A stretch of 64,000 nt of DNA. Origin: Thalassospira sp. HJ (GTDB lineage: Bacteria > Pseudomonadota > Alphaproteobacteria > Rhodospirillales > Thalassospiraceae). How positions within the stretch are numbered: position 1 is the stretch's first letter; every line of letters begins with the position of its first letter. Of this stretch, positions 16,252 through 25,946 are shown piece after piece. Made by a program: the position numbers and the translations under genes. The notes beneath the pieces are model-generated. The model was given only the letters and a program-made list of their open reading frames with translations. It did not search any database and had not been told where the DNA came from. The stretch covers positions 62,001 through 126,000 of the forward strand of contig NZ_JYII01000012.1 in the NCBI RefSeq assembly GCF_000948415.1. Direction: 5' to 3'.

Positions 16252-18207
16252 GTGGCAGCCGGTAGTTTCTGGCAAGGTTTTGCCGATACGCTTAAAATTC
16301 GCACAGACAAGCCGGAACTGGTTCGCGCGCAGGTCAGTGCGCTGTCGCGTCAGATCCCCGTTCTTTACATGCTGCTTCTGGCCAATGCGGTCGCGCTTGC
16401 CTACACCCATTATGGCTCCGCCCCGGACTGGATGACGATCCATTCGGTGATTGTCCTTGGCGCGATTTGCATTTTTCGAGCCATTGCTTGGGACCGTGCA
16501 AAGGTTGATGTCGATAATGTCGAGGCCTGCATAAGGCATCTCAAGCGGATCCGGGTTCTGGCCGTGATGATCGCGGTGCTGTTTACCGCTTGGGCGATCA
16601 CGATGTTTGGCTATGGCGATGCCTTTCAGCGCGGCCATGTTGCCTATTTCATCTCGATCACGGTTGTCGGCTGTATTTTCTGTCTGGTGAACTTCCCGCC
16701 TGCGGCCATGCTTGTGGTGGCGATTGTGCTGGGCACTTTCGTTGTCTTTTTCGGATCAAGCGGGAACGAGGTCTATGTTGCGATTGCGGTGAATATGGCG
16801 CTGGTTTCGGTGATGATCATTCAGATCATCCGAAGCTTCTATGCCAATTTCTCCGGCCTGATCGAAACCCAGAATGACCTTGAAGTTCAACACAAAGCAA
16901 TGATCGAACTGTCGCGCCAGAACGAGGCGCTGGCACTTGTCGACCCGCTGACCGGACTATCCAACCGACGTGCTTTCTTTGCGGTTCTGGAAGACACGGT
17001 GAACGCCGCCAAGGAAAAAGAGACATTCGCCGTTGCGATGATCGATCTGGACGGGTTCAAGCCGGTTAATGACGTGCATGGTCATCCGTCAGGTGATGAA
17101 TTGCTGGAGCAGGCCGGCAAGCGGCTTCGCAAGATCGTTGGTCCCGATACACTTCTGGCGCGCTTGGGCGGGGATGAGTTCGGCTTGTTGCTTAAGGGCT
17201 ATGACGATGCGCTTAAGCTGATGGCGCTGGGCAAGAAGCTGTGTGATGACCTTAATCGTCCGTTCATGTTGAATGGTGTGACGGTACAGGTGTCCGCATC
17301 ACTTGGTTTTGCGACCTATCCTGCGGTGGCACGCAGCCCGAATGGCTTGTTCGAGCGTGCGGACTTTGCGCTTTATCACGCCAAGAAAAACGCCCGCGGC
17401 GAGGCGGTTTTGTTTGCGGCACACCATGAAACCCTGATCCGTCATGATTCCCAGATTGAACAGGCGCTTCGCAAGGCGGATTTGTCATCTGAACTTAGTC
17501 TGCATTATCAACCGATTTTTGACATTCAATCAGGTGAGGTCAGCTCGCTTGAGGCCTTGGCACGGTGGGGCAGTGTCCTGATGGGGCAGGTATCGCCGGG
17601 GACGTTTTTCCCGGTTGCCGAAAAAACCGGGCAGGTCAGTTTCCTGACCCGGGTGTTGTTTGAAAAGCTGATGGTCGATATGCAGGATTGGCCGGAAAAG
17701 CTGCCGGTGTCGTTTAACTTATCAGCCCGCGATATCGTTTTGTCAGACACGGTGGAGTGGCTGATTGACGAGATCAAAACGCATAATATCGATCCCGGAC
17801 GCCTGACCTTTGAGGTAACGGAAACCGCATTCCTGCGCGATTTTGAAGCTGCACGGACCAGCATCCGTTATTTGCGCGAACATGGTGCACGCATTGCCCT
17901 TGATGATTTCGGGATTGGTTATTCCAGCCTCAGATATGTGCACGAGCTTGAATTTGATGTGCTCAAGGTCGATCGCAGTTTCGTCGCCCCGCTTTCCCAC
18001 AACGAGCGCAGCCGCCGTATCGTCAAGACTGTGATTGATATGTGCCAGAACCTTGGCATTGATTGCGTACTTGAAGGCATAGAAAACGAAAGCCAGCGCG
18101 ACACCCTGATCACGTTGGGCGGCCGGTTGATGCAGGGCTATTTCTTTGCCATGCCGCAGCGTGAAGTGAAGCTTGATGCGCTGGGCGAGGGGACAAAGCC
18201 CTCCTGA
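16252..18207 (+). CDS. Membrane GGDEF-EAL cyclic-di-GMP protein
   Basis: A 651-residue protein with six predicted membrane helices in the first 200 residues, a short coiled linker, a GGDEF domain (about 220-385) and an EAL domain (about 400-640). GGDEF is intact (ARLGGDEFG) but the RxxD inhibitory site is not present at the usual place. The EAL domain keeps its EAL, NLSA, ETE, DDFGIGYSSL and KVDRSF residues, so both cyclase and phosphodiesterase could work. The helical sensor is MASE-like but I cannot assign a class. The start is GTG 16252 with a poor ribosome site. It turns over cyclic-di-GMP at the inner membrane. Confidence 0.9.
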   Translation: MAAGSFWQGFADTLKIRTDKPELVRAQVSALSRQIPVLYMLLLANAVALAYTHYGSAPDWMTIHSVIVLGAICIFRAIAWDRAKVDVDNVEACIRHLKRIRVLAVMIAVLFTAWAITMFGYGDAFQRGHVAYFISITVVGCIFCLVNFPPAAMLVVAIVLGTFVVFFGSSGNEVYVAIAVNMALVSVMIIQIIRSFYANFSGLIETQNDLEVQHKAMIELSRQNEALALVDPLTGLSNRRAFFAVLEDTVNAAKEKETFAVAMIDLDGFKPVNDVHGHPSGDELLEQAGKRLRKIVGPDTLLARLGGDEFGLLLKGYDDALKLMALGKKLCDDLNRPFMLNGVTVQVSASLGFATYPAVARSPNGLFERADFALYHAKKNARGEAVLFAAHHETLIRHDSQIEQALRKADLSSELSLHYQPIFDIQSGEVSSLEALARWGSVLMGQVSPGTFFPVAEKTGQVSFLTRVLFEKLMVDMQDWPEKLPVSFNLSARDIVLSDTVEWLIDEIKTHNIDPGRLTFEVTETAFLRDFEAARTSIRYLREHGARIALDDFGIGYSSLRYVHELEFDVLKVDRSFVAPLSHNERSRRIVKTVIDMCQNLGIDCVLEGIENESQRDTLITLGGRLMQGYFFAMPQREVKLDALGEGTKPS

Positions 18208-18360
18208 TCCCAAATAGCCACAAAATGAAATGCGCCAAGGTGCGACTCGGTTAATATTCCCGCAACCAGATGGCGTTACTCTGTTCAAAGCGGGAACGGT
18301 ATCTGGATGATTTTGCACAGCCACCAGTCCCGAATTCAGGCGGGAACGGGGCCCATCACG

Positions 18361-18972
18361 ATGTCGTCGCAGACAGAGATTTTGCAAAATTCCGCAATGG
18401 CCATCACCGGCGAGATTGATCTTGCCCCGGAAATCCGTACCCGTCTGCGCGATCTGATTGACAGTCTTCCCGATCAACCGGCCCGCCTTCGGGTGCTGGG
18501 CCATGTTCTGCTTGATCTTGGTCTTTCGGAACTCGCGCTTAATGCCTTTGGTCGCGCGCTTCTGATTGATGATCTTGATGGGGCGACCCATCTTGGCCTG
18601 ACACGGGTCTATATCCAGTCCGGTCGCCGCGATCTTGGTCTTGAACATCTTGAAATTGCGATCAGCCTGCGTCCTGATGCCCGGGAACTGCGGGTTCTTG
18701 CCGCTGATCTTCTGGGATGCCGGGACAAGATGCGTGCCCTTGATCAGTTGGGCAGCGTCCTTGCCGCCGAGCCGGATCACGCAGGCGCGCGCAAGGGCCT
18801 TGCCAATCTGGTACGAACTGTCATCGCAAGCCGGATCCAGGCCGGCCCACAGCAAACTGCAACCGTTCATCCGGAAATGGTTTCAGATCATCGACAGGTG
18901 ATCTGGGGTGATGTCGAGCCGTTTGGCGACCTTGTGCAATCCAGTGTCGGTCGGGGACGTTACGTTTCCTGA
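18361..18972 (+). CDS. Tetratricopeptide-repeat protein
   Basis: About 203 residues. The middle contains two to three TPR-like helical pairs (about residues 45-155), such as LGHVLLDLGLSELALNAFGRALLIDD and then GLTRVYIQSGRRDLGLEHLEI, each shown here only in part. No signal peptide or enzyme motif is seen; role unknown, likely protein binding. The start could be ATG 18307, 18 codons earlier; neither has a good ribosome site. Its 3' end overlaps the converging PP2C gene by 13 bases. Confidence 0.65.
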   Translation: MSSQTEILQNSAMAITGEIDLAPEIRTRLRDLIDSLPDQPARLRVLGHVLLDLGLSELALNAFGRALLIDDLDGATHLGLTRVYIQSGRRDLGLEHLEIAISLRPDARELRVLAADLLGCRDKMRALDQLGSVLAAEPDHAGARKGLANLVRTVIASRIQAGPQQTATVHPEMVSDHRQVIWGDVEPFGDLVQSSVGRGRYVS

Positions 18973-21047
18973 TCGGGTTGACCCGAAAGGGCGGCCGGGA
19001 TTTGTGCCGATTGCAATGAGACAATCGTAAAATCATCGCCAAGCTTTGCCGGTGCACGGTCCATGAACTGATCGGCGATCTGTGCTGCCAAATCAATATC
19101 CGCCCCACCTTCAAGCACCGTATCCTGTAACATCGAAAGAAGGCGTTCCTCGCTCAGGAACTGGCCGTCATCAAGCGTGGTTTCGATCAGCGCATCGCTG
19201 TAAAGCAGCAGGAAGCTGTCTTTGTTGAAAGGTACTTCACGGGTTTCGTAACGGGCATCGCGAATAACGCCAAGCGGTACACCAGATCCATCAAGATATC
19301 GGGCATCACCCGTGATGCTGTTGCCTAGAAGTGGGGCTGTGCAGGCTGCACTGGCATAGGAAAAGACATTCTTTTGTCGATCAACGATGCCATACAGCAT
19401 GGTCGCATATTGCCCGACCGGCAAAAGTCCCTTCAGGTGGCGGTTAAGCACCTCAAGATATTCACCGGGCATTTGATCATGGAGCTGTTCCGACCAGATA
19501 AGGGAATGCAGGCGGAACGTGTTTAACGCCGCACCCAACCCGTGACCTGCGAAATCAACGATATAAACGCCCAGTCGATGCGCATCGATCGGCACCAGCC
19601 CCCACATATCACCACCCAGTTCGGAAGACATCTGGAAGGTCGCACTGATCCGCATGCCGTAATCGTGGCCAACACCGCGATAATGTTCTGCGGCCGGGTT
19701 GAGGTTTTCCTGCATGTTGCGCGCAAGTTCGAGTTCCGACTGTGTGCGTTCCTGATAGGCCTGAAGTTGCTGAACAAGAAGCCGGTTTTCAAGATGGATC
19801 TTGGTGCGCGCGATCAGTTCGGCCTTATTGAGCGGCTTAAGGATAAGGTCGGTCGCCCCGTCATCGAAAATACGTGTCCGGCCTTCGTTTTCTTCCAGTG
19901 CGGTCTGGGCAATGATTGGTGTTTTCGCATAGGTCGGATCAGCACGCAAAGCCTTGCAAACCGAATAGCCGTCCAGCTTCGGCATGATGATATCAAGAAT
20001 GATCAGGTCGGGATTGTGTGCCTTGACTTGGGCAAGTGCATCTTCGCCATCCTTGGCAAAGACCAGATTGCTGAACCCGTCCGCACGCAAATAGGATGCA
20101 ATGATCTCGCGCGACAACATGGTGTCGTCAGCAATCAGAATTTTTGCATTCTGCGGAATGCGAAGCCCCGCTTCCCGGGAGGCGGTCAGGCGATGTTCGA
20201 TGTTCGCAATATAAGCGGCTTCTGGCGCAATAAGTACGCCTTGCTCGTCATCAAATGTCAGTTCAATGGTACGCCCGCCGCGCTGGAATGTGACCGACTG
20301 GCAGATGCTTCGGATCAGCGGCAGGCCACGGCCAAAGGTGCTGTCCTTGCGCGTGATGTCGAGCGTTGCCTTTTCGTCTGGTGGGGTAAAGCCGGTTCCC
20401 TGATCATTGATCGTAATCAGGACCTGGCCATTCTTTCTGCGGCGCGCGGTCAGGATAATTGCACGCGTTCCATGGGTGCTTGATGCAAGGCGGCGTTCGG
20501 TTTCGTCGCCAAGCTCCTTGAAACGGTCCATGGACAGATGCCCACCAGTATCAAGCTCAAGATTTCCGTGTACCAGCGAATTGGCGAAGGCTTCTTGCAC
20601 GGCCATTTCGACGGACGGGGCGATTGCATCCCCGATCAGTCCGCGATGGCGCAGGCTTGTTACGAATTTGCGCGCGACTGGAAGGTGATAGGCACTGCGT
20701 GTCGAAAGACAGACCAGAAGATCAAGCTTTGGCAGTGATTTTCGACCCGTGAGCGGGGCAAGATCGCCAAGGCCCATTTCCGGAAAGCATTCGACAAAGG
20801 TGTCGCAGTTAAGCCGGGTCAGGGCGCCAAGCCAGTCGCGCCCGATCTGTTGGGGCATCATGCAGACGGAAAAACGCCGCTGGCTGGAAAAATCCTCGGG
20901 CGTTTGTCCCGGGGCGTATCTGAAAGATACCTCCTCGGGATTTTTCCAGATGGCGCCACTGGCAATAAGGTCGGCAATGTCTTCTTGCGCGACAGATTGT
21001 GCGACGGCAATCAGATGTCTTGGGCGTTGATCATTGCCGACAGGCAT
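18960..21047 (-). CDS. HATPase-REC-PP2C fused partner-switching regulator
   Basis: A 695-residue cytoplasmic protein. Order of domains: an N-terminal region of unclear fold, a GHKL ATPase of the anti-sigma kind (about 110-270, N-box EAFANSLVHGN, G-box INDQGTGF), a receiver domain (about 302-415, phospho-acceptor Asp352 in LDIIMPKLDG, Lys in LKPLNK), a coiled linker, and a SpoIIE-type PP2C phosphatase (about 466-685, GGDMWG, VDFAGHGLGAA, YSDALIET, DDFTIV). Kinase and phosphatase for the same STAS protein appear to be in one chain, controlled by phosphorylation of the receiver. It lies three bases after the STAS gene, so they form an operon. This resembles HsbR of Pseudomonas in parts but the order differs. 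Confidence 0.88.
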   Translation of the reverse strand: MPVGNDQRPRHLIAVAQSVAQEDIADLIASGAIWKNPEEVSFRYAPGQTPEDFSSQRRFSVCMMPQQIGRDWLGALTRLNCDTFVECFPEMGLGDLAPLTGRKSLPKLDLLVCLSTRSAYHLPVARKFVTSLRHRGLIGDAIAPSVEMAVQEAFANSLVHGNLELDTGGHLSMDRFKELGDETERRLASSTHGTRAIILTARRRKNGQVLITINDQGTGFTPPDEKATLDITRKDSTFGRGLPLIRSICQSVTFQRGGRTIELTFDDEQGVLIAPEAAYIANIEHRLTASREAGLRIPQNAKILIADDTMLSREIIASYLRADGFSNLVFAKDGEDALAQVKAHNPDLIILDIIMPKLDGYSVCKALRADPTYAKTPIIAQTALEENEGRTRIFDDGATDLILKPLNKAELIARTKIHLENRLLVQQLQAYQERTQSELELARNMQENLNPAAEHYRGVGHDYGMRISATFQMSSELGGDMWGLVPIDAHRLGVYIVDFAGHGLGAALNTFRLHSLIWSEQLHDQMPGEYLEVLNRHLKGLLPVGQYATMLYGIVDRQKNVFSYASAACTAPLLGNSITGDARYLDGSGVPLGVIRDARYETREVPFNKDSFLLLYSDALIETTLDDGQFLSEERLLSMLQDTVLEGGADIDLAAQIADQFMDRAPAKLGDDFTIVSLQSAQIPAALSGQPDQET

Positions 21048-21050
21048 TGG

Positions 21051-21356
21051 TTAGTCTTCCAGCTTGAACAACGTATCAAACCGGGCGACTTCAAGCATGC
21101 GCTTGACCTGCCCTTGTGCACCGCGCAGAACGACCGTTGTGTTGGTCTTTTCACCTTCATCGCGTGCCAGAAGCAACATGCCAAGACCGGCGGAATCAAT
21201 GAAATCGACGCCTGCAATGTTGAGAACAAGCGTGGATGAATCGTGACCGCGGACTTCCTCGATCAGTTTGCGAAAACTCGAATGATCCCCAAATGTGAAG
21301 CGACCGGTCACTTCGACGGTGGTTGTACCATCTGCGATTTCTGTCTTGTAGTTCAA
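21051..21356 (-). CDS. STAS-domain anti-anti-sigma factor
   Basis: A 101-residue STAS protein. The phosphorylated serine is in FIDSAGLGMLLLA and the fold motifs VEVTGRFTFGDH and LNIAGVDF precede it. The start is a TTG at 21356 with GAGGAG nine bases before it; an open frame to 21578 adds 74 residues that look non-coding. It should be phosphorylated and dephosphorylated by the protein encoded next, which has both a kinase and a PP2C domain, and bind an unknown target. A hairpin CCGGGA/TCCCGG (21384-21400) lies in its 5' leader. Confidence 0.88.
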   Translation of the reverse strand: MNYKTEIADGTTTVEVTGRFTFGDHSSFRKLIEEVRGHDSSTLVLNIAGVDFIDSAGLGMLLLARDEGEKTNTTVVLRGAQGQVKRMLEVARFDTLFKLED

Positions 21357-21538
21357 GTCCGGACTCTCCTCAAAGCGTGTGATCCGGGACGAAATCCCGG
21401 CCAAGACTATGCTTTTCTTAACGTTAATCTGATTGTGTATGGTTTGGGTAGTGACTGCAATACATGTTAGTAGTTGTGGGAAGAGCAACACTGTCGGTAT
21501 GCTGACCCACATTGGTATATCGGGATACGAACAAGAAA

Positions 21539-23140
21539 ATGCCAGAGCAGGCACGCATTGTAATTGTTGAAGATACACTGTCGCTCGCGCGCGTGTATCA
21601 GGATTACCTGCGTGCGGATGGTCACCTTGTTGATCATGTGGTTAGCGGCACAAACGCCATCGAACGATTGCGCCATGACCCGCCCGATGTCCTTGTTCTT
21701 GATCTTATTTTACCTGACATGGACGGGCGCGAAGTTCTCAGGGCTGCTTCACAGATTGCACCGGACTGCAAAATCGTTGTCATCACCGCACATGGATCGA
21801 TCAATGTCGCGGTCGAGGCAATGCGCGAAGGGGCTTGGGATTTCCTTCTGAAGCCCTTCACTGCAGATAAATTGCGCGACACCGTGGCAAAGGCCGTCAA
21901 AGGTGCGCCAGCACTTCAGAATGCGCCCGATGCCGTTCCGGAACTTGCCGATACCGACGAGATGTATTTTGACATCATCGGCGGGTCGGAAAATATGCGC
22001 GATATCTATCGCATCATTGAAAATGCGGCACCCAGCCGTGCGACCGTCTTTATCACCGGTGAATCCGGTACGGGTAAGGAACTCGCAGCCGAGGCGATCC
22101 ACCGTCGCTCGGAACGATCCAAGGAACCCTTCATTCCGTTGAACTGCGGCGCCATTCCCAAAGACCTGATGGAAAGCGAGATTTTCGGTCACGTCAAAGG
22201 GGCGTTTACCGGTGCGGTTTCCGACCGTGAGGGTGCGGCGCACCGCGCAGCAGGCGGCACGCTGTTCCTTGATGAAATTTGTGAAATGGACCTTGATCTG
22301 CAGACCAAGCTTCTGCGGTTTATTCAGACCGGGTCCTTCCAGAAAGTCGGTGGCAGTTCGATTGAAAAGGTTGATGTGCGCTTTGTCTGTGCGACCAACC
22401 GTGATCCGCTTGAAGAAGTCCGCTCAGGCCGGTTCCGCGAAGACCTTTATTATCGCCTGCACGTTATTCCGCTGCATATGCCGCCGCTTCGTGATCGCGA
22501 CAATGACATCCTACAGATCGCCAATTTCTATCTTCAGCGCTTCACGCGCGAAGAAGGCCGCGACTTTGAACGCTTTAGCCCCGAAGTCTCCGCCCTGTTT
22601 GCCCGCTACTCTTGGCCGGGCAATATTCGCCAGTTGCAAAACATCATCCGTAACATCGTTGTCCTGAATAACGGCACCGAGGTGACGCTTTCGATGGTGC
22701 CGCGTCCGGTCAATAGCGGTTCAGAAGGCGATCAGTTCGGATCGGGCACGATCGAGGCCCCGCCACCCCATCCGGTTGTTTCAAACGAGGCGGGCGGTCC
22801 CGGTCGCCTGTGGGAAGGCGACCCCGAAGCACTGGCGTTCCTTGCCGGGGCGCGCCAGATGCGCAAGGTGGTCGAAAACCATCACTCCGAACGCAACAGC
22901 CATCTTCTTGGCGCCAGTGTGGGCTCGGACGACAGTTCCCAACTGTCACCATCGGCCTTGCCGCGTTCTGGCGGACTTGGATTTGGCGAGATCAAACCAC
23001 TCTGGCAGGTCGAGAAGCAGGCGATTGAGGAGGCGATTGAACGCTGCGGCGGTTCTATCCCGCGTGCCGCCGATGCGCTTGGGGTCAGCCCATCGACCAT
23101 TTATCGCAAAAAACAATCCTGGGAAGAGAGCGGTAATTAG
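21539..23140 (+). CDS. Sigma-54-dependent response regulator (NtrC family)
   Basis: A 533-residue protein with a receiver domain (1-120, Asp55 in VLDLILPDMDG), an AAA+ domain (about 145-380; Walker A GESGTGKE, GAFTGA loop that contacts sigma-54, Walker B GGTLFLDE), a long low-complexity linker rich in Pro, Gly and Ser (about 395-480) and a Fis-type helix-turn-helix at the C-terminus (EEAIERCGGSIPRAADALGV). LuxO/NtrC-like. Its kinase is not beside it. The linker of some 80 residues is longer than usual. It is divergent from the STAS operon; no clear -24/-12 promoter is visible in the intergenic region. Confidence 0.92.
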   Translation: MPEQARIVIVEDTLSLARVYQDYLRADGHLVDHVVSGTNAIERLRHDPPDVLVLDLILPDMDGREVLRAASQIAPDCKIVVITAHGSINVAVEAMREGAWDFLLKPFTADKLRDTVAKAVKGAPALQNAPDAVPELADTDEMYFDIIGGSENMRDIYRIIENAAPSRATVFITGESGTGKELAAEAIHRRSERSKEPFIPLNCGAIPKDLMESEIFGHVKGAFTGAVSDREGAAHRAAGGTLFLDEICEMDLDLQTKLLRFIQTGSFQKVGGSSIEKVDVRFVCATNRDPLEEVRSGRFREDLYYRLHVIPLHMPPLRDRDNDILQIANFYLQRFTREEGRDFERFSPEVSALFARYSWPGNIRQLQNIIRNIVVLNNGTEVTLSMVPRPVNSGSEGDQFGSGTIEAPPPHPVVSNEAGGPGRLWEGDPEALAFLAGARQMRKVVENHHSERNSHLLGASVGSDDSSQLSPSALPRSGGLGFGEIKPLWQVEKQAIEEAIERCGGSIPRAADALGVSPSTIYRKKQSWEESGN

Positions 23141-23146
23141 GTCGTC

Positions 23147-24244
23147 TTATCGACCTGCCTGTTTCCAGTCGATCATTGCCTTTTCAAGACGATCCCAATC
23201 GCGTTCATAGCCGGGCAGGCCAAAGCGGACCTTGTTCGCATCATGATCAAACAGCCGCACCAAAATGCCCTGCTTGCCTAAGTGATCGGCAACTGCGGCA
23301 CATTCAGATCCTTCGTAGTAACGAAACAGGCTGGTGCCGCCAGTCAGAAAGAGTTGGCTGCTTTCCGAGATTAATCGATCAAGGCGTTCTGCATCTGAAC
23401 TGAGGCGCGCACGGGCGTCTTCTTGCCAGTCTTGATCCAGTAGGGCCTTGATGCCGACCACAAGGGTGGGGCCGGGGATCGCCCACGGACCAATGCGGTT
23501 TTCAAGGTCTGCGGCAAGATCAACTGCCATCACCGCACAGCCCAGTCGTGCGCCGGCCAAGCCAAAGAACTTGCCGAAGGAGCGCAGAATGATGGTGCTT
23601 GGCATCTGATCAATCTCGGAACATACCGACTGGTCGGGTTGGCAATCCATAAAGGCCTCATCCACCACGAGCCAGCAGTTTCGGGCGTGGGCCAGCTTGC
23701 CAAGTACGACAATGTCAGATGGGGCAAACAATGCGCCATCCGGGTTGTTGGGATTGACCAGAATGACAACGGTCCCAGATGTTGCTGCCCACAAAATGCT
23801 TGATGCGTGCGCGATCCGGTCTGCGGGGTCCGTTTGATGGATGTCGCAGGCATACCCCGCACGGCGCCAGCAGCGTTCATGCTCGCCATATGTCGGGCCC
23901 ATCACATGTACAGGTACTGCCTGCCCACCTGATCGGCCTTTGAGCCAGAATGGGATCGTCTGGATCAGGGCCTGCGTGCCGGGGGCTGCCACCAGATGCG
24001 CGGTCGTTGGCAGGCCGTAATATTGCTTCGCTGCGGCTTTTAAATCCTCAAGCTCTGAGGTCAGGGGCAGGCGTTGCCAATAGGTGCTGTCGATCTTTGG
24101 GACCGGATAGGCGATCGGGTTGATGCCGGTCGATAAGTCCAGCCAGTCCTGCGCAGGAATGCCGTATCGGTTTGCCGCCCGATCAACCGCACCACCGTGA
24201 TTGATTGGTGATTGTTCCTGTGACGGGATAAGGCTTTTTGTCAT
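23147..24244 (-). CDS. cobC: L-threonine-O-3-phosphate decarboxylase (cobalamin synthesis)
   Basis: A 365-residue PLP-dependent class I/II aminotransferase-fold enzyme. It has LDLSTGINPIAYPVP near the N-terminus, VNPNNPDGALF, the VVDEAFMD strand and the PLP lysine in SFGKFFGLAGARLG. These fit CobC (called CobD in Salmonella), which makes (R)-1-amino-2-propanol phosphate for the cobamide loop. A histidinol-phosphate aminotransferase is the main alternative, but the LDLSTGINP start favours CobC. No other cob gene and no cobalamin riboswitch is seen nearby. Its stop converges on the NtrC-type gene with a short AGGTCG/CGACCT hairpin at 23139-23156. Confidence 0.85.
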   Translation of the reverse strand: MTKSLIPSQEQSPINHGGAVDRAANRYGIPAQDWLDLSTGINPIAYPVPKIDSTYWQRLPLTSELEDLKAAAKQYYGLPTTAHLVAAPGTQALIQTIPFWLKGRSGGQAVPVHVMGPTYGEHERCWRRAGYACDIHQTDPADRIAHASSILWAATSGTVVILVNPNNPDGALFAPSDIVVLGKLAHARNCWLVVDEAFMDCQPDQSVCSEIDQMPSTIILRSFGKFFGLAGARLGCAVMAVDLAADLENRIGPWAIPGPTLVVGIKALLDQDWQEDARARLSSDAERLDRLISESSQLFLTGGTSLFRYYEGSECAAVADHLGKQGILVRLFDHDANKVRFGLPGYERDWDRLEKAMIDWKQAGR

Positions 24245-24371
24245 GGCTTAAGCAAACCTGATTTGAATGCGTTTGTAATTGGGCACTGCGCGGATTGATC
24301 GATTTTCCGCGCTTGCCATTGCCGGATGTGCTGCGTATCGTCCGGCCATCCTCAATACCGGACATTTTCCC

Positions 24372-25277
24372 ATGATCACACCCCAAAATGCCACCGACAT
24401 AGAGGTCTGGCAGAAGCTTAATCCGCAGCTTTCGATTTCGAACGATGTTATGCCGCGTGCTGATATTGCCGAAATTGGTGCGCATCGCGGTGGTTTTGAC
24501 GGTGGCGCGCTTTCGGACCGGTTCTGGGATGAGGGGTATTTTCTGATCCGTGATGTCTTGCCGATCAACGAGCTGGCGAAGCTGCGCACCGGGATCGAGA
24601 CACTTGTAGCCAATGGTCTGTCGCCGTCGCTGATATATCTTTATGACGAAGCGTGGGATGTGTTTCGCCGTTTGCGCCCGCTTCTGACGCATTTTCTTGG
24701 TGATCGGATCGCGCTTTTGCCGCATTTCTGGGCATGGCATGTCGACCCGCGCGCCGATGGCAGCGGCTGGCCGCCACATCGTGATTATCAGGGTGAAAGT
24801 GCGATTGGCGATGATATGCTGATCAGCCTTTCGCTTTGGGTGCCGCTCAGCGATGCGACACCGGACAATGGCTGCATGCATGTTTTGCCGCGCAATTTTG
24901 AAAAGCGATACCCGGTACCCGTGACAGAGCCGGGCGAGGTCCATTTGCAGGATATCCGCGCCCTTCCGGCCAAACCCGGTGCCGTGATGGGATGGCGTCA
25001 GGATCTTTATCATTGGGGTGGACACGCAAGCCCGCATGCCGAAGAACCACGGATCAGCCTGTCGCTTGAATTTCAGAATGCCGCCTTTGATCCGCTTGCT
25101 GATGAATCGTTGCGGCTTGATCATCCACCGGCATTTTTGAAGCGCCTGGCCTTGATCGCCATTCAGTTTGACAAATATCGTCATATGCAATCGATGGATG
25201 CAGATACGCTGGAATGGGCCCGCGCGGTTGTGGACGCATGTGCAGCCAAGGGCCATATGAAACAGGTGCCGTCCTGA
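24372..25277 (+). CDS. Phytanoyl-CoA dioxygenase (PhyH) family protein
   Basis: A 301-residue Fe(II)/2-oxoglutarate oxygenase fold. The metal site is probably HRD in WPPHRDYQGES and the distal His in LYHWGGHAS, with SLWVPLSDATPDNGCMHVLP between them, as in PhyH enzymes. Substrate unknown. ATG 24372 is chosen because translation upstream (to 24279) is low-complexity; no clear ribosome site. Divergent from cobC. Confidence 0.82.
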   Translation: MITPQNATDIEVWQKLNPQLSISNDVMPRADIAEIGAHRGGFDGGALSDRFWDEGYFLIRDVLPINELAKLRTGIETLVANGLSPSLIYLYDEAWDVFRRLRPLLTHFLGDRIALLPHFWAWHVDPRADGSGWPPHRDYQGESAIGDDMLISLSLWVPLSDATPDNGCMHVLPRNFEKRYPVPVTEPGEVHLQDIRALPAKPGAVMGWRQDLYHWGGHASPHAEEPRISLSLEFQNAAFDPLADESLRLDHPPAFLKRLALIAIQFDKYRHMQSMDADTLEWARAVVDACAAKGHMKQVPS

Positions 25278-25354
25278 CACCGTCATTGGTCGTGGTTGAG
25301 AAAGATGATGGCTGATGGGATACTGGCATCAACAGCACGAAACAAGGTGTGCAG

Positions 25355-25696
25355 ATGGAATTGATTGAGACCGCCCGGTTTGACGAACTGTGCCAAGCTC
25401 TTGGTGCAGAACAGGTATTGATGTTGGTGAATTTGCTTCCGGCTTCTTACGAGGAAGAACGCGTGCGCCTGATGGAGGCTGCTGGCAGTAAGGATGCTGG
25501 GGCCATTCATCGATCTGCCCATGCGATCAAGGGCATGGCCAGAAACATGGCCGCAGGCCAACTTGCCGAGGCAGCACTCGCCCTTGAAAGCTTTGACGGT
25601 GATTTTGGTGATCCGCTTTTGGCGCAGATCGCAATGCTTGATCTGCTGGTCAGCGATACGGTTGCTGCCATGCAGGCATCCCTTGCCGCCAGATAA
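25355..25696 (+). CDS. Hpt (histidine phosphotransfer) domain protein
   Basis: A 113-residue helical protein whose central helix holds HRSAHAIKGMARNM; the second histidine in HAIKG is the phospho-acceptor of Hpt domains. No other domain is present, so it is a stand-alone phosphorelay shuttle. AAGGTG is five bases before ATG 25355. It lies 2.2 kb from the NtrC-type regulator but no hybrid kinase is in the window, so partners are unknown. A strong terminator follows. Confidence 0.82.
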   Translation: MELIETARFDELCQALGAEQVLMLVNLLPASYEEERVRLMEAAGSKDAGAIHRSAHAIKGMARNMAAGQLAEAALALESFDGDFGDPLLAQIAMLDLLVSDTVAAMQASLAAR

Positions 25697-25729
25697 CTAC
25701 CATCCCGTCATGGTCAGTGCGAAAATACT

Positions 25730-25762
25730 AAAAGGGCGGACCTGTCAGGTCTGCCCTTTTGC
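25730..25762 (+). terminator. Terminator after Hpt gene
   Basis: Thirteen-base arms at 25730-25742 and 25748-25760 (AAAAGGGCGGACC against GGTCTGCCCTTTT, one G-T pair) with a five-base loop. Confidence 0.85.
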
Positions 25763-25946
25763 GTCAGATTTTTTGATTGCAGCTCAAATCGTTAGGCTTG
25801 AAGTCGGCAAAAAATGGCTTTGGGGAATAGAAAACGCGTCAAATCCCACTACATGAAATATGGAAGTGCTCCAATTTATCAGCACACAACACTGAACCAA
25901 ATACAGTGCCGAGACTGCTTATGACCGTCCAAAAAAGGAGGCAAGA

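Noticed and set aside
24245-24371. Cobalamin riboswitch before cobC
   Set aside because: The 127-base region between cobC and the PhyH gene lacks the B12 box and long structured leader.
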